Positions 14,311-21,597 of a DNA stretch of 21,597 nt are shown here, in pieces; positions within the stretch are counted from its first letter, which is position 1; each line of letters opens with the position of its first letter. Position numbers and translations under genes: made by a program. Source of the stretch: Alphaproteobacteria bacterium (GTDB taxonomy: Bacteria > Pseudomonadota > Alphaproteobacteria > Sphingomonadales > Emcibacteraceae); contig NVTJ01000018.1 of NCBI GenBank assembly GCA_002401545.1, positions 1,412 through 23,008 on the forward strand, read 5' to 3'. The notes under the pieces were generated by a model. It searched no databases. It saw nothing but the letters and a program-made list of their open reading frames with translations, and was not told the origin of the DNA.

Positions 14311-16239
14311 TCAATTTTCAGGCACAGGGTCAGAACCAAAATTCCCCCCCTTGTCATCCTCGGGCTTGCTACCGGCACTTGGAACGGACCCCGTATGCGA
14401 CGTGTCATCTGGACTGTCATCACCAAACAGGTCCTTATGAATATCCTTGCCCGCAATGATATCATTAATATCATCACCGGTCAGGGTCTCATATTCCAAT
14501 AACGCATTGCCGATCTTATCCAGTATCTTGCGGTTGTCAGTTAATATTTTTTTGGCATGGACGTAACTTCCGTCAACGATACGGCGAATTTCCTCATCAA
14601 TGATCTTCGCTGTTTCATCGGAAATTTCATGGCTGCGTGAGACAGAATGGCCCAGAAACACTTCTTCCTGATTATCACCATATTGCAGCATACCCAGCTT
14701 GTCACTCATGCCCCATTTGGTCACCATTGAACGGGCGAGCTTGGTCGCCATGGCGATGTCACCGGATGCCCCGGAAGATACTTTGTCATAACCAAAACAG
14801 ATTTCTTCCGCCACACGTCCGCCCATAGCCACCGCAAGGTCAGCATACATTTTTTCCCGGGCATAGGAATAACTGTCCCGTTCCGGCAGACGCATCACCA
14901 TACCCAGCGCCCGACCACGCGGAATGATGGTCGCCTTGTGAATAGGGTCAGACGCCGGACATTTCGCCGCCACCAATGCGTGACCGGCTTCATGAAAAGC
15001 TGTCATGCGTTTTTCTTCTTCGCTCATCACCATGGACCGCCGTTCCGCCCCCATCATAACCTTGTCTTTTGCTTCTTCAAAGTCCGACATGCTGATCACC
15101 CGCTTGCCTTTACGGGCCGCCAGCAGCGCACCTTCATTAACCAGATTGGCAAGGTCCGCGCCGGAAAAACCGGGGGTTCCCCGGGCAAGGGTCCGAAGAT
15201 TTACATCTGCCGCCAGTTTCGGCGTCTTTTTGATATGAACTTTCAGGATCTTTTCCCGCCCGATAATATCGGGGATTGGCACCACAACCTGACGGTCAAA
15301 ACGACCGGGCCGCAACAAGGCCGGGTCAAGAACGTCCGGACGGTTGGTGGCCGCAATAAGGATCACGCCTTCATTGCTTTCAAACCCGTCCATTTCAACA
15401 AGAAGCTGGTTCAACGTCTGTTCCCGCTCGTCATTACCGCCGCCAAGTCCGGCCCCGCGATGACGGCCTACGGCATCAATTTCATCAATGAAGATAATGC
15501 AGGGCGCATTCTTTTTGGCCTGTTCAAACATATCCCGCACCCGGCTGGCACCAACGCCAACAAACATTTCAACAAAGTCCGAGCCTGAAATGGTAAAGAA
15601 GGGCACATTGGCCTCGCCCGCGATGGCCCGGGCAAGAAGCGTTTTGCCGGTACCGGGCGGCCCCACAAGCAAGGCACCCTTGGGAATTTTACCGCCTAGC
15701 CGCTCAAACTTCTGAGGGTCCTGAAGGAATTCAACAATTTCTTCCAGTTCTTCCTTGGCTTCGTCAATCCCTGCCACATCTGCGAAAGTGACAAGACCAT
15801 GGCTTTCATTGAGCAGCTTCGCCTTGGATTTACCGAAACCCATGGCCTTGTTGCCGCCGCCCTGCATCTGGCGCATGAAGAAAATCCACACCCCGATCAA
15901 AACTATCATTGGCAGCCAGCCCAGTAAAATACTCAGGAAGCCGCCCTGTTCCATAGGCAGTGACGTGATGGCAACCCCCTTGGTCCGCAAATCGGTGACA
16001 AGATTCGGATACTCCGGGGCATAGGTATGAAACTTGCCACTGGCACCAGAGCCATATTCACCAACAATATCCCGGCCTTGAATGGTAACTTTAACTACCT
16101 GACCGGATTCCACTTTGTCGAGAAAAGTAGAAAAGTCAATTTCCGCCTGCGCACTCTGACGCACTCCACCATTCAGGGCGGAATAAAGGGTCAGCAGCAG
16201 GATTATGATAATCGCCCATAAAGCAATATTACGTCCCAT
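14311..16239 (-). CDS. ftsH: ATP-dependent zinc metalloprotease FtsH
   Basis: A 642-residue inner-membrane AAA+ protease that degrades unassembled membrane proteins and regulators such as LpxC or sigma-32 in E. coli. It has TM1 at about 5-21, a short periplasmic domain, and TM2 at about 102-122. These precede an AAA module with Walker A GPPGTGKT (193-200), Walker B IIFIDE (248-253) and the pore motif FVGVG. The second region of homology reads ATNRPDVLDPALLRPGRFDR. The zinc site is HEAGH (416-420) with D494 in GASGDIAMAT. The C-terminal 35 residues are acidic, Ser/Pro-rich and probably disordered. It follows tilS after an AT-rich 140-nt leader and is coupled to folP. Confidence 0.99.
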   Translation of the reverse strand: MGRNIALWAIIIILLLTLYSALNGGVRQSAQAEIDFSTFLDKVESGQVVKVTIQGRDIVGEYGSGASGKFHTYAPEYPNLVTDLRTKGVAITSLPMEQGGFLSILLGWLPMIVLIGVWIFFMRQMQGGGNKAMGFGKSKAKLLNESHGLVTFADVAGIDEAKEELEEIVEFLQDPQKFERLGGKIPKGALLVGPPGTGKTLLARAIAGEANVPFFTISGSDFVEMFVGVGASRVRDMFEQAKKNAPCIIFIDEIDAVGRHRGAGLGGGNDEREQTLNQLLVEMDGFESNEGVILIAATNRPDVLDPALLRPGRFDRQVVVPIPDIIGREKILKVHIKKTPKLAADVNLRTLARGTPGFSGADLANLVNEGALLAARKGKRVISMSDFEEAKDKVMMGAERRSMVMSEEEKRMTAFHEAGHALVAAKCPASDPIHKATIIPRGRALGMVMRLPERDSYSYAREKMYADLAVAMGGRVAEEICFGYDKVSSGASGDIAMATKLARSMVTKWGMSDKLGMLQYGDNQEEVFLGHSVSRSHEISDETAKIIDEEIRRIVDGSYVHAKKILTDNRKILDKIGNALLEYETLTGDDINDIIAGKDIHKDLFGDDSPDDTSHTGSVPSAGSKPEDDKGGNFGSDPVPEN

Positions 16240-16379
16240 ATTTCACGTGTCTTTCAATTAGTCGGTCTATCTATCATGCATAAATAATACTTTTTATAGG
16301 CCAAACAAGCCAGTATTTGCTTTTTTATTGTATTTTTATCCCCTTTTGATCATTCTGACCCTAAATTATTGACAATATA
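16240..16379 (-). other. AT-rich ftsH leader without a confident promoter
   Basis: This 140-nt stretch between tilS and ftsH is rich in A/T tracts. On the minus strand several -10-like words occur (TATAAA, TATTAT), but none has a good -35 at proper spacing. I looked for a sigma-32 type pair, expected for ftsH in some bacteria, and found only a CTTG (in CTTGTTTGG) without a CCCCAT-like partner. A separate ftsH promoter here is plausible from the gap size alone. Confidence 0.3.
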
Positions 16380-17651
16380 TTACTTGAAGGTCGCCTTAAA
16401 GCCTGTTTTTTCAAAACCCGGCATAAAATCCGGTAATGCCACTTTCCCGCTGTCTGAAATGATGCAGGGCAGACTGTCTCTGACAGCCTTGTGAAGTTTC
16501 AGTTTTTTAAGTTCGGGATTTTCCCCGCATACCGCCCGCCAACTGATGCTCCCAAGTTTTTGCAAAATACCCTTTATTGCCCGGTTTTCAACAAAAAACC
16601 GCCCATCCCATAATATTTCCCTATCTGCTTCAAGGTCAATTATAGCATCAATGGCCGAGACTTCCCGGCTGATCATAACCCGGTTGTCCCCCAAAGGTGA
16701 AATAAGACATCCGCCCAATGTCTGACCTGAAAAACCCGTGGTTTTCAACCTGTCATACAGGGCTTCCAGCCGCATAAGCCGGGGGGTATATTTTCCGCCA
16801 CCGATCCGGCGGACAAGCGATGCCAGACAGCGCAGGGCAATCTCCTCATGAGCCGATAACAGCGGTAATAATTCCACCTCGGCATAGGCTTGCGGGAAAT
16901 AAATCACAGATTGCCGGGTTAAATCCCCGGTCAGGGACAACAACAGGGATTGCACACGCCCCATTCTTGCTGCTGTCTGCGCCATCCTCTCTGCATTCAG
17001 ACCTTCAATATCATTTTGCTTAAGCAGATTTCTCACTTTGATGCGGGTATAGGTCTCGTTTTGATTGCTGGGATCTTCTATCCATGGCTGGTTCATATGA
17101 CGAAGGGTGGCTTCAAGACGCGCTTTGGGGACAGCAAGTAAAGGCCGGTGAAGGGTAATATCACCCCTCCCGGACAAGGGAACAGGGAAATCAGACCGGA
17201 TTTTCATGGCTGACAGACCGTCAATACCACTGCCCCGGAACAGCCGGATCAGAAATGTTTCTGCCTGGTCCCCCTGATGATGACCAAGAAAAAGCCGGGC
17301 GATATCATTCTCCTGACACCATTCCCCCATCAGACGGTACCGCGCCAGCCGGGCCTGATCCTGAATATTGCTCTGTGGTTTATCGCCCTGCCATTTCAGA
17401 ATCACATGGGCAATACCCCGTTTTTCAAGCCAGCTGCCCACGGTCCGGGCCTCTTGCGCGGAGTCACCCCGAAGCCCATGATCAACGGTCAAAGCGGTCA
17501 GGGAAATGCCTTCCCTAAGGCAGTATTCACCGAGCACCACAGTCAGCGCCAGACTGTCCGCCCCGCCGGATACCGCCACCGCAATCGCCGAAGCAGACCT
17601 TGGGGGCAAAAGAAGATTACGGAATTCGGCTTGTGTCAAGGGGGTGTCCAT
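16380..17651 (-). CDS. tilS: tRNA(Ile)-lysidine synthetase
   Basis: A 423-residue ATP-dependent enzyme that modifies C34 of the tRNA-Ile CAU anticodon to lysidine, so that it reads AUA. The PP-loop SGGADS is at residues 28-33, followed by the family markers LTVDHGLR, LGHHQGDQAET and PWIEDPSNQNETYTRIKVRN. The C-terminal TilS substrate-binding region is present (GGCLISPLGDNRVMI). I chose ATG 17651, 11 nt after the cpoB stop. A GTG at 17672, inside the end of cpoB, has a better AAGGG ribosome-binding sequence and would add seven residues, so the start is uncertain. It lies in the conserved tol-pal-cpoB-tilS-ftsH order. Confidence 0.96.
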   Translation of the reverse strand: MDTPLTQAEFRNLLLPPRSASAIAVAVSGGADSLALTVVLGEYCLREGISLTALTVDHGLRGDSAQEARTVGSWLEKRGIAHVILKWQGDKPQSNIQDQARLARYRLMGEWCQENDIARLFLGHHQGDQAETFLIRLFRGSGIDGLSAMKIRSDFPVPLSGRGDITLHRPLLAVPKARLEATLRHMNQPWIEDPSNQNETYTRIKVRNLLKQNDIEGLNAERMAQTAARMGRVQSLLLSLTGDLTRQSVIYFPQAYAEVELLPLLSAHEEIALRCLASLVRRIGGGKYTPRLMRLEALYDRLKTTGFSGQTLGGCLISPLGDNRVMISREVSAIDAIIDLEADREILWDGRFFVENRAIKGILQKLGSISWRAVCGENPELKKLKLHKAVRDSLPCIISDSGKVALPDFMPGFEKTGFKATFK

Positions 17652-17662
17652 GATTGCAGCGC

Positions 17663-18496
17663 TTAACGGCACCCGGCCCTTTTTTCTTCCGGCGGGCGTT
17701 TGTTTTTGCTTTCCATACTATCCGGGAAACGGGAGGCCAGTTCGCGGTAAGCGTCACAGGCATCACTCTTTTCCCCCATGGCATTCAGGGACATGCCGAT
17801 TTTCAACAGAAAAGCCGGAGACTTCGGCGATTTGGGATAGTTGTTATATCCTTCCAGAAACGCCCGGGTCGCCTTGGTATACATCTTGCGGACATAATAG
17901 GTCTGGCCCAGCCAATATTGGGCATTTCCGGCCAGTTTCGCTTCCGGATAACGTTTGAGAAACGCGGCAAGGGCGGTTTCGGCCTTGGCATATTGTCCTT
18001 TGGTCACCAGTTTCTGAGCATAGCTATATTGCTCTTTCTCCGATCCGGCGGGCAAAATGTCTTCTGCTGTTTTATCGGCAACGATGCCCCCCGACATTGA
18101 TTTGACGGGCACAGACGTCCCGGATTTCTCAAGCTCCGCCAGACGAAATTCATAATCACGGGCCATGGTTTCCATCTGCTGTTTCAATTTATTCGACTGA
18201 TAACTGCTCTCTTCAATACGTCCGGTAAGCTGACGAATCTGGGTTTCCATCTGGGCCAGACGGGCTTCAACATCTGCAAGGCGAATGCTCCCCCCGGTCC
18301 TCGCCGGTCCTGATACTGTATCCTCCTGCGGGAATCCGCTTCCGGGCTTGAAAACCTTTCTTTGCACAGCCTTCAACTGCTTTTCAAGAATATCCAGCCG
18401 CTTTTTGGTCGATTGAGCGTGCGACGATACGGGCAGCATAATCCCCATTGCCACGATCAGGCAAACAATAAGGCCAAAGATATTTTTTCTTCTCAT
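17663..18496 (-). CDS. cpoB: Tol-Pal system protein CpoB/YbgF
   Basis: A 277-residue periplasmic protein. In E. coli it coordinates PBP1B and the Tol machine so that outer-membrane constriction keeps pace with septal peptidoglycan synthesis. The signal peptide ends near SSHA-QS. Heptad-rich segments at about 30-55 and 73-125 (RLDILEKQLKAVQRKV; ADVEARLAQMETQIRQL) should form the trimeric coiled coil. A Gly/Ser linker leads to TPRs from about 155 (YSYAQKLVTKGQYAKAE; AQYWLGQTYYVRKMYTKA). The C-terminus is basic and ends in Cys-Arg, which is unusual for a periplasmic TPR protein. The ribosome-binding GGAG seven bases before the ATG is strong. A terminator separates it from pal. Confidence 0.95.
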   Translation of the reverse strand: MRRKNIFGLIVCLIVAMGIMLPVSSHAQSTKKRLDILEKQLKAVQRKVFKPGSGFPQEDTVSGPARTGGSIRLADVEARLAQMETQIRQLTGRIEESSYQSNKLKQQMETMARDYEFRLAELEKSGTSVPVKSMSGGIVADKTAEDILPAGSEKEQYSYAQKLVTKGQYAKAETALAAFLKRYPEAKLAGNAQYWLGQTYYVRKMYTKATRAFLEGYNNYPKSPKSPAFLLKIGMSLNAMGEKSDACDAYRELASRFPDSMESKNKRPPEEKRAGCR

Positions 18497-18520
18497 AAGA
18501 TACTCCAGATCATAAGCTCA

Positions 18521-18558
18521 TAAAAATACCCGCGCAGTCACAAGAGACGCGCGGGTAT
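18521..18558 (-). terminator. Rho-independent terminator after pal
   Basis: On the minus strand a perfect 10-bp stem (arms 18558-18549 and 18535-18526, GC-rich core CCCGCGC/GCGCGGG) closes a 13-nt loop and is followed at once by a run of T (18526-18522). It lies 20 nt after the pal stop and just before the cpoB ribosome-binding site, so it should end or attenuate tol-pal transcription there. Confidence 0.85.
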
Positions 18559-18559
18559 T

Positions 18560-18574
18560 CCTGAAAAATTCAGG
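18560..18574 (-). repeat. Small hairpin between pal and its terminator
   Basis: CCTGAA and TTCAGG form a perfect 6-bp stem with an AAA/TTT triloop, 3 nt after the pal stop and one nucleotide before the terminator stem. It lacks its own T-run. It may stabilise the pal mRNA 3' end; that role is inferred. Confidence 0.5.
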
Positions 18575-18577
18575 ATA

Positions 18578-19123
18578 TTAATTTACGCGAGTATAACCAC
18601 GACGATTCATGGACCATGAAGATTCGCCCGTACCCGTCACAACAGGACGTTCCTTGCCGTAACTTACCGTGTGAATGCGCGAGGGGTCAACACCAAGAGC
18701 CACCAGATAATTCTTCACGGAATTTGCCCGGCGATCACCGAGAGCCAGATTATATTCCCGGGTGCCACGCTCATCACAATGACCTTCAACCGTTACTTTG
18801 ACGGAAGAATGGGCCTGCAACCAGCTTGCCTGAGCCTGCAAGCCGCTACGGGCATCAGAGGAAAGGTCATAGCGGTCATAACCAAAATAAACCAATGCTG
18901 CATCAGCCGCCGCATCAAGAGATGACTGAGTATCAGGATCTTCCATCATGGGCTCAGTCGTGACATCTTCTGTAGGTTGAGATATGACATCTTCTTGTGT
19001 ATCAACAACAGGATCTGTAGGAGTCTCAGGCACAGCACCTGTATTTGAGTTCGCGCAGGCGCTTAAAAGCAGGGCTGCGCCGATAAGTGCCCAGTATTTT
19101 GCGCCGTTTATTTTTTCCAGCAT
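18578..19123 (-). CDS. pal: Peptidoglycan-associated lipoprotein Pal
   Basis: A 181-residue outer-membrane lipoprotein that anchors the outer membrane to peptidoglycan and is moved to the division site by TolB. The lipobox LSAC puts the lipidated Cys at residue 23. An acidic, Thr/Pro/Asp-rich linker (about 24-70) reaches into the periplasm. The OmpA-like domain follows, with VYFGYDRYDL and the peptidoglycan-binding GHCDERGTREYNLALGDRRA (D117 contacting the meso-diaminopimelate, R132 in the family pattern). The C-terminus NRRGYTRV is typical. A strong AAGGA site seven bases before the ATG agrees with high expression. It is 133 nt after tolB and followed by a double hairpin and terminator. Confidence 0.97.
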   Translation of the reverse strand: MLEKINGAKYWALIGAALLLSACANSNTGAVPETPTDPVVDTQEDVISQPTEDVTTEPMMEDPDTQSSLDAAADAALVYFGYDRYDLSSDARSGLQAQASWLQAHSSVKVTVEGHCDERGTREYNLALGDRRANSVKNYLVALGVDPSRIHTVSYGKERPVVTGTGESSWSMNRRGYTRVN

Positions 19124-19256
19124 TTAGTGGTCCTTCCAGGTAACTAATATATTTATCAACCGATGAAATGCCATTCCCCTTAAGAATTGGCGGTTGCCAG
19201 TTTCCAATCTATATATTGGACACTTCGGCAAACCGATGGAACTATAACAGAATCAT
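19124..19256 (-). other. tolB-pal spacer with a small hairpin and a short direct repeat
   Basis: The spacer is 133 nt. TCCAAT (19203-19208) and ATTGGA (19215-19220) make a 6-bp stem with a 6-nt loop. AACCGATG occurs at 19158-19165 and 19231-19238. No -35/-10 pair convinced me. It could hold a pal-specific promoter or an RNA processing site, but nothing is established. Confidence 0.3.
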
Positions 19257-20612
19257 TTATCTAATCAAGGGGGACCATGCAGGATCTGATGCATCAAGGG
19301 GCGTAATCATCTGCCTTTCGTTATATCCGGTCAAATCAACCGTCCATAATTGAGTCTCGCCACCGCGCCCTTTATTATCGTAAGGCTGCTGACGGAAGTA
19401 CATAATCACCCGGCCATTGGGCGACCATGTTGGCCCTTCATCAAGGTAGCTCTCGGATAGAAGCCTCTCTCCGCTGCCATCCGGCCGCATAACACCGATA
19501 TAGAATTTCCCCCTGTACTGCCGCGTAAAGGCAATCAGATCCCCTCTTGGCGACCAGACGGGCGTGCTGTAACGGCCTTTGCCAAAACTGATGCGTTTGA
19601 TATTTTTTCCATTAGAATCCATGACATAGATCTGCTGACTGCCGCCACGGTCCGAATTGAAGGTGACATATCGCGAATCAGGTGAATAACTGGGCGAAGT
19701 ATCAATGGCGGTATGTTTGGTCAGCCGCTGGATTTTGCGGGTTCGAAGTTCCATGACATAAATATCCGAATTGCCCTTATAGGCCTGAGACATAATCACC
19801 TTGTTGCCATCGGGCGAAAATCGCGGCGCAAAGGTCATGCCCGGAAAGTCGCCGAGTATCTCCTGTTTTCCGCTGTCAATATTATAAAGATAAACCCGCG
19901 GGTTATCACCATGGTAGGACAGATAGGTGATTTCCTGTGCCGTTGGCGAAAAACGCGGAGTGAGCACAAGATTCTTGCCATCGGTGAGGAACACATGATT
20001 ATGGCCATCCTGATCCATAATCGCCAGACGTTTGATACGCAGGGTTGCCGGGCCGCTTTCCGAGATATAAACTACACGGGTATCAAAATACCCGCTTTCC
20101 CCCGTCAACCGCTTATAAATTGCATCAGAGATAAGATGAGCAATGCGGCGCCAGTTTTTCGGTGAGGTGAAATAGCGCAGACCAGTCATCTGATTGGCAC
20201 CCAGCACATCCCAAAGTCTGAATTCCACCTTCAGTCGCCCGTCTTCCTGCAAGGAAATGGAACCATTCATCAACGCCTGCGCCCCAATGGCATTCCAATT
20301 GTTAAAATTGGGGCTATGTAATGTAGTCTGCGCATTTCCCGACTTGATATAGGCCGAACTATCCACCACCCGAAACAAGCCGGAACGAGTCAGGTCAGCC
20401 TTAACCACAAGGGCGATACGCTGACCATAATCCTTAACCGAACCCCCGGAGATAATATCATTCTCACTACCTGTCAAATCAGTGATGGCAATGGGCAAAG
20501 GGTCCGCATGACCCCGGTTGACATCCACCACGATCCTTGCATTGGCAGCCGAAACCATCAGGGCTATGCCCGCCACCACCAATATCAATATTTTAAACAA
20601 CCTCACTTGCAT
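19257..20612 (-). CDS. tolB: Tol-Pal translocation protein TolB
   Basis: A 451-residue periplasmic protein linking TolA to Pal. A Sec signal peptide (hydrophobic LILVVAGIALMV, cleavage near ANA-RI) is followed by the alpha/beta N-terminal domain (about 27-165; ADLTRSGLFRVVD). A beta-propeller then has repeated SPDG/SPTG blades such as RFSPDGNKVIMS, SYSPDSRYVTFNSDRGG and VWSPRGDLIAFT. The length is usual. The ATG at 20612 directly touches a GGGAG ribosome-binding sequence, which is too close; the GTG two codons downstream (20606) has ideal spacing and would give MRLFKILIL, so it may be the true start. It lies 17 nt after tolA. Confidence 0.97.
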   Translation of the reverse strand: MQVRLFKILILVVAGIALMVSAANARIVVDVNRGHADPLPIAITDLTGSENDIISGGSVKDYGQRIALVVKADLTRSGLFRVVDSSAYIKSGNAQTTLHSPNFNNWNAIGAQALMNGSISLQEDGRLKVEFRLWDVLGANQMTGLRYFTSPKNWRRIAHLISDAIYKRLTGESGYFDTRVVYISESGPATLRIKRLAIMDQDGHNHVFLTDGKNLVLTPRFSPTAQEITYLSYHGDNPRVYLYNIDSGKQEILGDFPGMTFAPRFSPDGNKVIMSQAYKGNSDIYVMELRTRKIQRLTKHTAIDTSPSYSPDSRYVTFNSDRGGSQQIYVMDSNGKNIKRISFGKGRYSTPVWSPRGDLIAFTRQYRGKFYIGVMRPDGSGERLLSESYLDEGPTWSPNGRVIMYFRQQPYDNKGRGGETQLWTVDLTGYNERQMITPLDASDPAWSPLIR

Positions 20613-20629
20613 CTCCCTATATTTTATTG

Positions 20630-21451
20630 TTATCCGTTCAGTATATGTTCAGGGTCAAAAATAATTTCCATATCCCGCCACAAATCGTATTGGGCCTTGG
20701 GCAGGAAGTCATAGGGTGCACATTTGCGCACCGCTCTCAGTGCACTTTCCGCCGCAGTGCGGAAAAATTCCTGACCCGATAAATTCATTCGTTCCCTGTT
20801 CAGAACCTTTGGTGAGCCAATCAGTTTACCATCCGGGCTGAGGCGAACCTGAATTATCACCTTAAGCCCTGCTGCCCCCTTTGCCCCTGCCGGAATATTC
20901 CAGCACTGATTGTCATAGATATGCTTGTCAATGGCATCAATGATGCTCAGGGTCTGTTGCTGTATATCAATGGTACTGATTACTTTTTCCTTGCCGTAAT
21001 CCTTGTCTTTGAGTTTTTCAAAAGCACTGGGCTCCGACTTTTCCCGCTTGTCCAGAAGGGCCGCCAGCTTGCCGCTATTAAAGCGGCTCGGTTTGGTTTT
21101 GGGTGTAATAGTTGGTGCCCGGTTAGCCGTTACTTTTATAGGCTTTTTATTCTCGGTTTTCTTCTTTGGTTTTGATTTTATATTGGGCAAGGGCATGGCA
21201 GAGGCCAGTTTCGGTGGCTGCGGCGGCATTTCCACCTTGCGTTCCGGCGCTTTTTTCTTAAGTTTCTTTTTAGCCGGATCGGGCTTTTTCTCTTGCGCAC
21301 GCAATTTTGTCACATCGCCGATATTGATCACCTCTATAGGAATGACCTTCATAATTGTGGGTCTGTCCAGATCAAACATGGGAATGGCAACCATGCCCGA
21401 TGCCATAATGACAACATGAAAAACAAGTGATATGATGAGTGCATCACGCAA
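20630..21451 (-). CDS. tolA: TolA-type cell envelope protein
   Basis: A 273-residue protein anchored in the inner membrane by its N-terminus. It transduces force from TolQ-TolR to TolB-Pal. The single TM is at about 4-24, with a His (H12) on the TolQ-facing side as in E. coli TolA. The middle (about 50-135) is very rich in Lys and Pro, shorter and less helical than the long Ala/Lys rod of E. coli. The C-terminal globular domain has the alphaproteobacterial form: NQCWNIP, then VRLSPDGKLIGSPKVLN, then ALRAVRKCAPYDF. Two Cys residues may form a disulfide. The start is TTG 21451, 7 nt after the tolR stop; any later ATG would lose most of the TM helix. Confidence 0.93.
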   Translation of the reverse strand: MRDALIISLVFHVVIMASGMVAIPMFDLDRPTIMKVIPIEVINIGDVTKLRAQEKKPDPAKKKLKKKAPERKVEMPPQPPKLASAMPLPNIKSKPKKKTENKKPIKVTANRAPTITPKTKPSRFNSGKLAALLDKREKSEPSAFEKLKDKDYGKEKVISTIDIQQQTLSIIDAIDKHIYDNQCWNIPAGAKGAAGLKVIIQVRLSPDGKLIGSPKVLNRERMNLSGQEFFRTAAESALRAVRKCAPYDFLPKAQYDLWRDMEIIFDPEHILNG

Positions 21452-21458
21452 TTTCTAC

Positions 21459-21597
21459 CTAATTCTCCGTATCTGTCACCAGTGCCACCCTGGAAAATCC
21501 AGCCCCGTTCATGCGCCCCATAACCTTCATAACCACCCCGTAATCAACGGCTTTATCGCCATGAATATAAATCCTGCCGTCCCTGCGGCCGGAAAAA
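21459..21597 (-). CDS. tolR: TolR, C-terminal part (5' end outside window)
   Basis: The last 46 residues of an ExbD/TolR-family protein, read from 21596 to the TAG at 21461-21459. The pattern RIYIHGDKAVDYGVVMKVMG followed by an AGFSRVALVTD strand is the typical C-terminal periplasmic domain of TolR, the stator partner of TolQ that uses the proton-motive force. It is too short to appear as a stand-alone reading frame but is clear by its sequence and by tolA following after 7 nt. The N-terminal TM with its critical Asp is beyond the window. Confidence 0.95.
   Translation of the reverse strand, partial: FSGRRDGRIYIHGDKAVDYGVVMKVMGRMNGAGFSRVALVTDTEN

Noticed and set aside
14938..15588. Plus-strand open frame of 216 codons across ftsH
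   Set aside because: It is antisense to the conserved AAA and protease motifs of FtsH; a codon-bias artefact.
16369..16374. Perfect TTGACA on the plus strand after the tilS end
   Set aside because: There is no -10 at suitable spacing and no plus-strand gene downstream.
1..21597. CRISPR arrays, tRNA or rRNA genes, insertion sequences, attachment sites, riboswitches
   Set aside because: I looked in all intergenic spaces, the longest being 220 nt, and saw no spaced repeats, cloverleaf, transposase or TPP-box-like element.

Overview
The window comes from an alphaproteobacterium of moderate GC content. The best evidence is the minus-strand order tolR-tolA-tolB-pal-cpoB-tilS-ftsH-folP-glmM-thiD, an arrangement I associate with Alphaproteobacteria. 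A folP with an N-terminal extension of about 100 residues and a short AroQ chorismate mutase of alphaproteobacterial type agree. I cannot fix the genus; a marine order such as Kordiimonadales or Emcibacterales is a guess.

Layout. The plus strand (1-7967) holds an accessory-looking half: the 3' end of an acyl-CoA dehydrogenase; a soluble protein with a winged-helix-like head, a TolB-N-like domain and TPRs; a short-chain dehydrogenase resembling chlorophyll b reductases; and a tight group made of an aromatic-amino-acid-type PLP decarboxylase, a nucleotidyltransferase-like/CDP-alcohol phosphotransferase-like fusion, a second CDP-alcohol phosphotransferase with an intact motif, a chorismate mutase and a type I methionine aminopeptidase. 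The minus strand (21597-7964) holds housekeeping genes: the Tol-Pal envelope complex, tRNA-Ile lysidine synthetase, FtsH, dihydropteroate synthase, phosphoglucosamine mutase and HMP(-P) kinase, followed by an exported M1 metallopeptidase coupled to a small exported DUF6702-like protein. The two halves converge at 7964-7967, where the stop codons interlock and no terminator is visible.

How the genes fit together. Tol-Pal links inner membrane, peptidoglycan and outer membrane during division, and CpoB tunes it. FtsH, FolP and GlmM sit almost end to end or under short leaders. A clear rho-independent terminator lies between pal and cpoB, so cpoB-tilS-ftsH probably depends on read-through or its own promoter.

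The least explained part is 3035-7967. The fusion protein at 4525-5883 has the architecture of the inositol-phosphate cytidylyltransferase/DIPP-synthase type, but key residues look degraded in both halves, and it sits 25 nt from an intact CDP-alcohol phosphotransferase. This suggests an uncharacterised phosphodiester lipid or solute pathway in which a pseudo-enzyme partners an active one. The link to the decarboxylase and the chorismate mutase is inferred from position only. There are no tRNA or rRNA genes, insertion sequences, CRISPR arrays or gene-free stretches longer than 300 bases.
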